Below are positions 38,808 through 44,553 of a stretch of 44,553 nucleotides of DNA, one piece after another. A program made the translations under genes and the position numbers. Position 1 is the first letter of the stretch; every line of letters begins with the position of its first letter. The DNA comes from Phytomonospora endophytica (GTDB lineage Bacteria; Actinomycetota; Actinomycetes; Mycobacteriales; Micromonosporaceae), in NCBI RefSeq assembly GCF_014202425.1, contig NZ_JACHGT010000011.1:214512-259064 (forward strand), written 5' to 3'. The notes under the pieces are model-generated. The model was not told the DNA's origin, ran no database searches, and worked only from the letters and a program-made list of their open reading frames with translations.

Positions 38808-40166
38808 ATGTCCCACCTCTCCCCGAAGGTCCACAAGCAGCTCACCCGGCTCAAAGGCCGGATACCCGCCGGCTTCGCGCCCGGCGAGCAGATCGTCGAC
38901 ACGCCCGTCGGCCCGCGCCCGGTACCACCGTCGGTGCAGGCACTGCTCGCCGTCGAGTGGCCCGCGAAGCACGTGCTGCTCACCAAGGACGAGTTCGGCT
39001 GGGAGGTGCACATCCCCGCCGAGTGCGAGACGGAGAAGGGTCTCGTTCGGGAGGACCGGGCCTGGTACACCGTCGGCTACGACGAGGGACAGTGGTACAT
39101 CGTCGTCGACCTCGACGAGGCCGCCGCGTCCGGCGACCCGCTCACCTACCGCGTCGACCACGAAGGTGACGAGCCCGTTCCGTGGGCCGAAACCCTCTCC
39201 GAGCGGCTCGCGGGCATCAAGGTCAAGCGCCCACCCGCCGCGAAGTACGCCTTCATTCGCAGCTGTGCCGTCGGCGACATCGAGGCCGTGCGCGCAGGGC
39301 TGGCCGCGGGAGCCTCGCTGGGCCCCGTCAACGACACCGGCATCACCCCGCTGCACATGGCCGTCTTCACGGGTCGGTCGGTCGAGCTGGTCGAGCTGCT
39401 CGTCGAGGCCGGAGCCGACGTCAACGCCGCCGTCGTGCGCGAGATCCCGTCGCTGCACACCTTCGTGGAGAAGGAACGGTTGTTCGGGCGGGAGTACCGG
39501 GTCGGGGATACGCCCCTGACGGGAGCGCTCGACGGGTTCGACTGGCGAGCCCACGATGCCGCGCCGATCGCCGCCGAGCTCGTGCGGATCCTCCTGGAGG
39601 CGGGGGCCGACCCGAACGTGAGCGACAAGTACGGGAACCGTCCGCTTCCCCAGATGGCGAGCGCGCGGAGTCCCGAACTCGTCGAGGTCGTCCGGATGCT
39701 GCTGGCCTTCGGCGCCGAGGTCGGCACCGAAGGCGGTGGCGGGCGGACCCCGCTCGACTCGGCCGTGTTCGGGAGCCCCGAGATCATCGCCGAACTGCTG
39801 GACAGGGGCGCCGACCCAGGCCGGCGCGGATCCGGGACCAATCTGGGCATCAAGGGTCTGACGCCCCTGCACGTGGCCGCGTTCGGGGCCGAGGAGGCGA
39901 ACCTGCGCCTGCTCGTCGACGCGGCCGGGGACGTCGACGTCCGCAGTCTGGACGGGTTCACCCCGCTCCACCTCGCCGCGATGGCCGTCAACCCGGTCAA
40001 GGCGCGCATGCTGCTCGACGCGGGCGCGGATCCGCGGATCCCGGTTCCCGGCGACCCGGGTGTGCTCAGGGCAGGGCTGCGGGCGCGCACGCCGCTGGAG
40101 ATCGCGCGCGAACTGGAACGCGATGAGGTCGCCGCGGTCCTGGAGGAGTTCCTGGCGCGCCCCTAA
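38808..40166 (+). CDS. SUKH-like/ankyrin-repeat protein, second of a tandem pair
   Basis: This encodes 452 residues from ATG 38808. The N-terminal domain matches the first copy: QLTRLKGRIPAGFAPGEQIV, then LLAVEWPAKHVLLTKDEFGW and WYTVGYDEGQWYIVVDLDEA, ending DPLTYRVDHEGDEPV. More ankyrin repeats follow than in the first copy (TPLHMAVFTGRSVELVELLV, then AELVRILLEAGADPNVSDKY, SPEIIAELLDRGADPGRRG, TPLHVAAFGAEEANLRLL, TPLHLAAMAVNPVKARMLLD). The copies diverge strongly outside the N-terminal domain and repeat motifs, as expected for immunity proteins under selection. The stop overlaps the convergent thpR stop by 4 bp. Confidence 0.78.
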   Translation: MSHLSPKVHKQLTRLKGRIPAGFAPGEQIVDTPVGPRPVPPSVQALLAVEWPAKHVLLTKDEFGWEVHIPAECETEKGLVREDRAWYTVGYDEGQWYIVVDLDEAAASGDPLTYRVDHEGDEPVPWAETLSERLAGIKVKRPPAAKYAFIRSCAVGDIEAVRAGLAAGASLGPVNDTGITPLHMAVFTGRSVELVELLVEAGADVNAAVVREIPSLHTFVEKERLFGREYRVGDTPLTGALDGFDWRAHDAAPIAAELVRILLEAGADPNVSDKYGNRPLPQMASARSPELVEVVRMLLAFGAEVGTEGGGGRTPLDSAVFGSPEIIAELLDRGADPGRRGSGTNLGIKGLTPLHVAAFGAEEANLRLLVDAAGDVDVRSLDGFTPLHLAAMAVNPVKARMLLDAGADPRIPVPGDPGVLRAGLRARTPLEIARELERDEVAAVLEEFLARP

Positions 40167-40756
40167 CCCGCCCGTCGCCTCCGCGCTAACACCACGCTCC
40201 AGCGGTCGAGCACCTCGTAGTGCACGGTCCCGTTGTCGCCGCGGCTTTCCACGAGCGCGATCTCGCCGACGCTCCACGCCGGCCCGCGGTACGCCTTCAG
40301 GGCGTCCAGGTCGGCGGCGAGCTCGTCGCCGCTGACCGAACCGCCCGGCCGGGCGAGGGTGAGGTGCGCCTTGAGGGGGCGTTCGTCGAAGCCGATCCGG
40401 TGCGTCGACAGGTGCGCGCGGACGGTCTCGGCGAGGGCCGTCAAGGGCCCGGTGTCGCCTTCGACGGCCGCCCACAGGACGGTCGAGCGCCCGTCGCGCT
40501 GGAAGGTGCCGCCACCGGCGACGCGCAGGCGGATCGGCGGGGAGTAGCGGACCTCGGCGGCGGCGGTGCTCAGGGCCGCGCGGACGTCGGCGAGGCGTTC
40601 ACCGTCGACGGGGCCGATGAAGGCAAGGGTGAAATGCCACTGGTGGTGGGGCATCGGGCGCGAGCGTGCCGAGTGCAGGCCGTCGGCCACCGGACCGAGG
40701 TCGGTGACGACCTCGGCCGGTGGGTAGACGGCGACGAACAGCCGTGCCGTCGTCAT
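40163..40756 (-). CDS. thpR: RNA 2',3'-cyclic phosphodiesterase (LigT/ThpR)
   Basis: This encodes 197 residues from ATG 40756. The 2H phosphoesterase signature is present twice: HFTLAFIGP and HLTLARPGG (HxTx), and the N-terminus TARLFVAVYPP and end VHYEVLDRWSVVL fit the family. It acts on 2',3'-cyclic phosphate ends of RNA, with a role in tRNA or nucleotide processing. The start overlaps the stop of the small membrane-protein gene upstream (ATGA), so they form an operon. It is about the usual length for LigT. Confidence 0.93.
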   Translation of the reverse strand: MTTARLFVAVYPPAEVVTDLGPVADGLHSARSRPMPHHQWHFTLAFIGPVDGERLADVRAALSTAAAEVRYSPPIRLRVAGGGTFQRDGRSTVLWAAVEGDTGPLTALAETVRAHLSTHRIGFDERPLKAHLTLARPGGSVSGDELAADLDALKAYRGPAWSVGEIALVESRGDNGTVHYEVLDRWSVVLARRRRAG

Positions 40757-41178
40757 TGACGGTCCTGGCGGTTGGGCTCCCGTCGGGTCTCGTCGATGTG
40801 CAGTCCGGCGCGCTGGAGCGCCCCGGTGACACGGACCCGTTCGATCTCCAGGTCGAGGCCGTCGAGGCCGTCGAGGTGCTGGTCGACGCCGAGAGCGGCG
40901 CAGGCCTGGCGCAGGGCCCGGTCACGGTCCTCGCGCAGGACGGCCCTGCGGGCTTCGGAGCTCGTGCGGGCGAGCGCCGTCGACAGGCGGCGCAGCTCGG
41001 CGGCGATCTCCTCGATCGGCGGTTGCGGTATCGGGCGGAGTTTGGGCAGTTTTCGTTTGGCTGCCTCGGCGCGTTCGGTCATCTCGTCGGCGTTCACCAC
41101 CAACCAGGCGATCACGCACGGAAGGCTGGCCAGCGTAACCAACGCCAGCACCACCACTAGTGCGCGTAGCACGTTCAC
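40753..41178 (-). CDS. Small single-pass membrane protein, conserved in actinobacteria
   Basis: This encodes 141 residues from GTG 41178. One N-terminal membrane helix (VLRALVVVLALVTLASLPCV, then IAWLVV) precedes a cytoplasmic helical part with IPQPPIEEIAAELRRLSTAL, LREDRDRALRQACAALGV and ERVRVTGALQRAGLHI. This is a conserved actinobacterial pattern without known function. A -10 TAAGCT (41186-41191, minus strand) lies 7 nt before the GTG, fitting a leaderless start. Its stop overlaps the thpR start, so it leads a two-gene operon. Confidence 0.78.
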   Translation of the reverse strand: MNVLRALVVVLALVTLASLPCVIAWLVVNADEMTERAEAAKRKLPKLRPIPQPPIEEIAAELRRLSTALARTSSEARRAVLREDRDRALRQACAALGVDQHLDGLDGLDLEIERVRVTGALQRAGLHIDETRREPNRQDRQ

Positions 41179-41185
41179 GTACTTG

Positions 41186-41191
41186 AGCTTA
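41186..41191 (-). promoter_or_regulatory. Leaderless -10 TAAGCT of the membrane-protein/thpR operon
   Basis: TAAGCT on the minus strand ends 7 nt before GTG 41178 and no ribosome site is between. No good -35 is seen. Confidence 0.4.
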
Positions 41192-41227
41192 CGTCCGTGC
41201 GCAAGCCCTTTGCGTCGTCCAGCGGTC

Positions 41228-41980
41228 TCACTGGGTGAAGGACGCGAGCATTCGGTGCAGTCGCTCGGCCTCTTCGGCGTCGCCTTCGATGGTGACCTTG
41301 TCGTCGGGAACCCTGCGCCAGAGCCAGAGCAGGACGTCGGTGGGGTCGCCGCTGATGCGCACGGCGGGGTCGGCGGGGGTGTCGCCCTCGGTCACGGTGA
41401 CCGATTCGGGCGTGACCCGGACGGTGAACTCGCGGTCTCCCGTGGCGATCACCACGGCCTCGCCGGTGCCTTCGGCCACGACGGGCGCGCACTCCTCGGG
41501 CCAGCGGGCGAAGGCCCAGGCGAAGAAGATGGTGAGCAGCTCGTCGACGCCGTCGACGGCGATGTCCTCGGCGATCGGCGTGATCGCGACGCCGGCGGCC
41601 AGTTCGGCGTCGGCGCGGTGGACGGCGGTCTCCTGGGCCATCCTGCGCGCCCAGAAGCCGACCGTCTGGTCGGGGTCGTACCAGGTGTAGGCGGGTGAGG
41701 CGGCCTCACGGCCGGTGAACTCGGCCAGCAGGTGCCCGAGTCCGGTGCGCATCCGGGTCAGCGGCGCCGTCGCCGCGCGCTCCGGCGGCCACGGCTGGGG
41801 CTCGGCGCCGAGCTTGATGCACAGCGTCTTGTGCTCGTAGACTTCCCCCAGATGGTGCACCAAGTCGGTGACCGTCCATTCCGGACAGCTGGGCACCTTG
41901 GCGTCCATGTGACCGTCGACGACCTCGGCCAGGCGGGCCGCGTCGGCGGTCAGACTTGCGGTGTAGCGGGACCACTCCAT
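41228..41980 (-). CDS. Mycothiol-dependent maleylpyruvate isomerase-like protein
   Basis: This encodes about 250 residues from ATG 41980, preceded by GTGGAG; an in-frame ATG at 41992 is an alternative. The N-terminal DinB-like domain has MEWSRYTASLTADAARLAEV and VPSCPEWTVTDLVHHLGEVY (metal-binding His in HHLGE). Then EFTGREAASPAYTWYD and WARRMAQETAVHRADAEL (second and third metal His) follow. The C-terminal domain has DPAVRISGDPTDVLLWLWRR, the sterol-carrier-like MDMPI_C part. Family members use mycothiol as cofactor, which fits an actinobacterium. The substrate is unknown. It is independently transcribed. Confidence 0.88.
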   Translation of the reverse strand: MEWSRYTASLTADAARLAEVVDGHMDAKVPSCPEWTVTDLVHHLGEVYEHKTLCIKLGAEPQPWPPERAATAPLTRMRTGLGHLLAEFTGREAASPAYTWYDPDQTVGFWARRMAQETAVHRADAELAAGVAITPIAEDIAVDGVDELLTIFFAWAFARWPEECAPVVAEGTGEAVVIATGDREFTVRVTPESVTVTEGDTPADPAVRISGDPTDVLLWLWRRVPDDKVTIEGDAEEAERLHRMLASFTQ

Positions 41981-42037
41981 GCGCTCCACCATGACACGGC
42001 ATCGCAACCGGCAACGGCGGGTTGGCCGATATGTAAG

Positions 42038-42058
42038 GACCACCATTGGGTGATGGTC
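42038..42058. promoter_or_regulatory. Inverted repeat upstream of the MFS gene
   Basis: GACCACCA (42038-42045) and TGATGGTC (42051-42058) match at 7 of 8 positions as an inverted repeat with a 5-nt spacer. It lies between divergent genes, and GGGAGG (42135-42140) is the ribosome site of the MFS gene. Confidence 0.4.
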
Positions 42059-42152
42059 ATAACATTGCCCTTTTAATTGCGAGGTAGGCGCGCTAATGTC
42101 AGTGGGCATTCACGAGTAAGGCTCTCTACTTCTGGGAGGCGTAACGCCCACA

Positions 42153-43469
42153 ATGAGACATCAGCTGGCAGACACCTTCAGATCACTCAAGGTACGCAAC
42201 TTCCGGCTCTTCCTCACCGGACAGCTGATCGCTCTCATCGGCACCTGGATGCGCTTCATCGCCCTCGACTGGCTCGCCCTCGACCTCTCGGGCAACTCCG
42301 GCGCCGCCCTCGGCCTCGTCACCGCCTTCCAGCTCGCGCCGACCCTCGTCTTCGCGCTCTACGCCGGCAAACTCGCCGACCGCTTCGACAAGCGCCGGAT
42401 CCTCCAGCTGTGCAACGCCATCTGGTTCGTGCTCACCGCGCTGCTCGCCGTCCTGGTCATCAGCGGCCAGATCCAGCTGTGGCAGATCTACGCCTTCTCA
42501 CTCATCCTCGGCGTCGTCAGCGCCCAGGAGATCCCGACCCGGCAGGCCTTCGCCTCCGAACTCGTCGGCCCCGAACTCCTGCCCAACGCCCTCGCCCTCA
42601 ACGGCGCGACCTTCAACAGCGCCCGCATCGTCGGCCCCGCCATCGCCGGTGTCCTCATCGCGCTCATAGGCATCGGGCCCATCTTCCTCATCAACGCCGT
42701 CACCCTCCTCGTCACCGTCGTGACCATGGCGATGATGAACCCCGCCGAACTCCACCGCGCGCCCAGAACCGGCCCCGTCGGCACCGTCCGCGAAGGCCTC
42801 GCCTACGTCCGGCGCCGCCCCGACCTGCTGCTGCCCCTCGCGCTCGTGCTCATCGTCGGCGGCTTCGGCTTCAACTTCCAGGTCACCCTCGCCCTCATGG
42901 CCAAGGAGGAGTTCCAGACCGGACCCGCCGCCTTCGGCCTGCTCACCACCGCCCTCGCCCTCGGCGCGCTCGCCGGAGCCCTCGGCGGCACCAAGCGGCG
43001 CAAACGGCCCAGCGTGTACCTGGTCCTCGGCGCGGCCATCGGCTTCGGAGTGCTGGAGATCCTCGCCGGGTTCGCGCCCAGCTTCGCCATCGCCGTCGCC
43101 CTGCTCGTCCCGACCGGCTTCCTCATGGTCTTCTTCGCCCAGGCCGCCAACCAGCGCGTCCAGCTCGGCGTCTCCGCGCGGATGCGCGGACGCGTCATGG
43201 CGCTGTACGTGATGGTGTTCCTCGGCTCGGCGCCGATCATCGCGCCGGTCGTCGGCTGGCTCGCCGAACTGCTCGGGCCCCGCTCGGGCCTGTGGGTCGG
43301 CGGCGCCCTGTCGCTGCTCGCCGGGCTGACCGCGCTGTTCTACCGCAGCCGCCGCCGCGGCGTCGCGGTCTCCCTCGAACGCCGGCCCCGGCCGCACCTG
43401 GTGTTCACCGAACCCGGGCAGGAGACCGTCAGCTTCCCCAACGGGATCAAGTGGGAGAAGGCGGCCTAA
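42153..43469 (+). CDS. MFS transporter of the EntS/DHA3-like type
   Basis: This encodes 438 residues from ATG 42153, 12 nt after GGGAGG. About 12 membrane helices are visible. The N-terminus has LKVRNFRLFLTGQLIALIGT and the loop-2 signature YAGKLADRFDKRRILQLCNA. Then SAQEIPTRQAFASELVGPEL follows, a strong marker of the MFS_3/EntS-like exporters (exported siderophore or drug). The C-terminal tail (RRPRPHLVFTEPGQETVSF) is cytoplasmic. The leader has a near-palindromic GGCGTAACGCC next to the ribosome site. The substrate cannot be told. No regulator is adjacent. Confidence 0.9.
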   Translation: MRHQLADTFRSLKVRNFRLFLTGQLIALIGTWMRFIALDWLALDLSGNSGAALGLVTAFQLAPTLVFALYAGKLADRFDKRRILQLCNAIWFVLTALLAVLVISGQIQLWQIYAFSLILGVVSAQEIPTRQAFASELVGPELLPNALALNGATFNSARIVGPAIAGVLIALIGIGPIFLINAVTLLVTVVTMAMMNPAELHRAPRTGPVGTVREGLAYVRRRPDLLLPLALVLIVGGFGFNFQVTLALMAKEEFQTGPAAFGLLTTALALGALAGALGGTKRRKRPSVYLVLGAAIGFGVLEILAGFAPSFAIAVALLVPTGFLMVFFAQAANQRVQLGVSARMRGRVMALYVMVFLGSAPIIAPVVGWLAELLGPRSGLWVGGALSLLAGLTALFYRSRRRGVAVSLERRPRPHLVFTEPGQETVSFPNGIKWEKAA

Positions 43470-43825
43470 CGGCCGATCGCCATCGTCTCCGGCGGCTTAC
43501 CGTGACGCTCACGGTAGGCCGCCCTGATCTCGTCCGACACGTCCTCCCCGGCCGCGAGACGCAGGAGCAGCGGGACCAGCCAGTGCAGGTCCGCCGCCTC
43601 GAACTCCACCGCGAAGGCCGGATTCAACCCCGCACCCTCCCCGTCGACGACGTTCGCGAGGGGGACCTGCCCGCCCCCGTTCGCGGCATGCGGACCGACC
43701 GAGAACGCCACGATCGAGTCCGCGCCCGACGGAAACACCGCCACCTCGATGGGATGCGGATAGTTCCCCGACGCCGTGCGCGCCACCACCAGGAAACGCC
43801 TCGGCTCATGTCGCTTCCGTGCCAC
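43466..43825 (-). CDS. Uncharacterised 119-residue protein
   Basis: This encodes 119 residues from GTG 43825, with GGAGG 5 nt upstream. The segments FLVVARTASGNYPHPIEVAV and FSVGPHAANGGGQVPLANVV, and a helical end EFEAADLHWLVPLLLRLAAG, give a compact beta-plus-alpha protein. I do not recognise the family. It lies 17 bp downstream of the DUF2867 gene on the same strand, so they are probably co-transcribed. The stop overlaps the convergent MFS stop by 4 bp. Confidence 0.72.
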   Translation of the reverse strand: MARKRHEPRRFLVVARTASGNYPHPIEVAVFPSGADSIVAFSVGPHAANGGGQVPLANVVDGEGAGLNPAFAVEFEAADLHWLVPLLLRLAAGEDVSDEIRAAYRERHGKPPETMAIGR

Positions 43826-43842
43826 CGGGACCTCCGGACCGT

Positions 43843-44313
43843 CTAGGTCAACGACCGGGCCGCGCGAGTCAGCAGCCGCGTGATCGACAAGTGATGGACC
43901 GGCGTCGCCGACGCCCAGAGCAGACGGGCGAGAGGCTTGCGGTAACGGACCACCGTCACCCACATGACCCGCCCATGCGAAACCGTCACGATGTTCTGCG
44001 TGTCCATCCCCCACGACGACGCGCCCATCACCAACTCCACACCGTTGTCGGCGATGACCGGCCACCCCGCCACCAGCTCCGGCGACTCCGGCGAACCCAG
44101 CTTCAAACCCAGCCCGAAACGCCAGGCCGAACGCACCGACCAGCCCAACCACGGCGGCATCGTCTCGAACACCGCCTTCGCCCACCACCGCGCCGGCGGC
44201 GGCTGAAACGGCAACGACAACTCGTAAGCCGAGGCGTAGTCGTACTTCGCGACCGCCGGATGCGTACCCGGAGCCGGGACACGGCGGGCGGTCAGAGCGT
44301 TGGGAGCGGACAC
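43843..44313 (-). CDS. DUF2867-like protein
   Basis: This encodes 156 residues from GTG 44313. The pattern YELSLPFQPPPARWWAKAVF, then GLGLKLGSPESPELVAGWPV, and RVMWVTVVRYRKPLARLLWA, with HHLSITRLLTRAARSLT at the end, fits the DUF2867 family (small beta-barrel/SRPBCC-like proteins, function unknown). Its start lies next to the 53-bp repeat array, so its promoter may be within or across the repeats. It probably heads an operon with the 119-residue gene. Confidence 0.75.
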   Translation of the reverse strand: MSAPNALTARRVPAPGTHPAVAKYDYASAYELSLPFQPPPARWWAKAVFETMPPWLGWSVRSAWRFGLGLKLGSPESPELVAGWPVIADNGVELVMGASSWGMDTQNIVTVSHGRVMWVTVVRYRKPLARLLWASATPVHHLSITRLLTRAARSLT

Positions 44314-44323
44314 GGGGAACCTG

Positions 44324-44553
44324 CTCTGCTGGTTTGGGCGGCGCGAACGAGACCGCCTGGCGGGTATGGGATCGGGCTGTGCTGGTTCGGGCGGTGCGAA
44401 CGAAACCGCCTGGCGGGTATGGGATCGGGCTGTGCTGGTTCGGGCGGTGCGAACGAGACCGCCTGGCGGGTATGGGATCGGGCTGTGCTGGTTCGGGCGG
44501 TGCGAACGAGACCGCCTGGCGGGTATGGGATCGGGCTGTGCTGGTTCGGGCGG
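44324..44553. repeat. 53-bp tandem repeat array, running to the window end
   Basis: The unit starts TATGGGATCGGG and recurs at 44365, 44418, 44471 and 44524 with 53-bp spacing, with a partial first copy from 44324. The array is cut by the window end. Copies differ by at most a few bases (e.g. GAAACC against GAGACC). Each unit holds inverted parts, GTTCG/CGAAC and GGCGG/CCGCC. Confidence 0.95.

Noticed and set aside
44324-44553. CRISPR array
   Set aside because: The repeats are contiguous 53-bp units without unique spacers, and no cas gene is present.

Overview
The window is GC-rich DNA from an actinobacterium. Support comes from a mycothiol-dependent DinB-type enzyme, the conserved tRNA-Thr/tRNA-Met/rpmG/hadA/hadB block, a GAF-GGDEF-EAL protein, an albus-G-type DD-carboxypeptidase and frequent GTG/TTG starts. 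Several genes look leaderless, with a -10 hexamer only 6-8 nt before the start codon. I cannot name the genus. Both ends lie in tandem repeats (a hexamer repeat on the left, a 53-bp repeat on the right), so the piece may be an assembly contig that broke at repeats.

Layout. 1-9.9 kb: a partial HExxH metallopeptidase-like gene, a restriction-endonuclease-like protein lacking its nuclease domain, an SRPBCC protein, a DUF4241 protein, an ArsR regulator/MFS exporter operon, a HelD-type RNA polymerase recycling helicase, a membrane-tethered squalene-cyclase-like protein and an acetyltransferase. 9.9-15.4 kb: tRNA-Tyr, a secreted inhibitor-like protein, a PadR regulator/hydrolase operon, a divergent TetR/SDR pair and two tandem paralogous lipoproteins.

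15.4-27.1 kb is the most distinctive part. It is a tightly packed five-gene minus-strand operon, in transcription order: DUF4132 protein, a 1520-aa uncharacterised protein, a MoxR-type AAA+ ATPase, a DUF5682 protein fused to a von Willebrand A domain, and a SWIM zinc-finger protein. It resembles the E. coli yehI/yehL-yehM-yehP-yehQ neighbourhood, with the yehM-like and yehP-like parts fused here. The ATPase and MIDAS-containing VWA domain suggest a chaperone- or conflict-type machine, with the SWIM, DUF4132 and giant proteins as recognition or effector parts. The substrate is unknown.

27.1-34.3 kb: a 0.7-kb gene-poor stretch, a 49-aa secreted peptide next to a c-di-GMP enzyme, tRNA-Thr and tRNA-Met, rpmG-hadA-hadB (the usual secE-nusG do not follow), then a divergent secreted M15 peptidase and secreted HNH nuclease. 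34.3-44.5 kb: a YbaB-like protein, two duplicated HxlR/quinone-oxidoreductase modules sharing a 43-bp intergenic block, two tandem SUKH-like/ankyrin proteins, ThpR, a small membrane protein, a mycothiol-dependent enzyme, an MFS exporter, an unknown protein and a DUF2867 protein. I see no insertion sequence, integrase, phage gene or CRISPR array.
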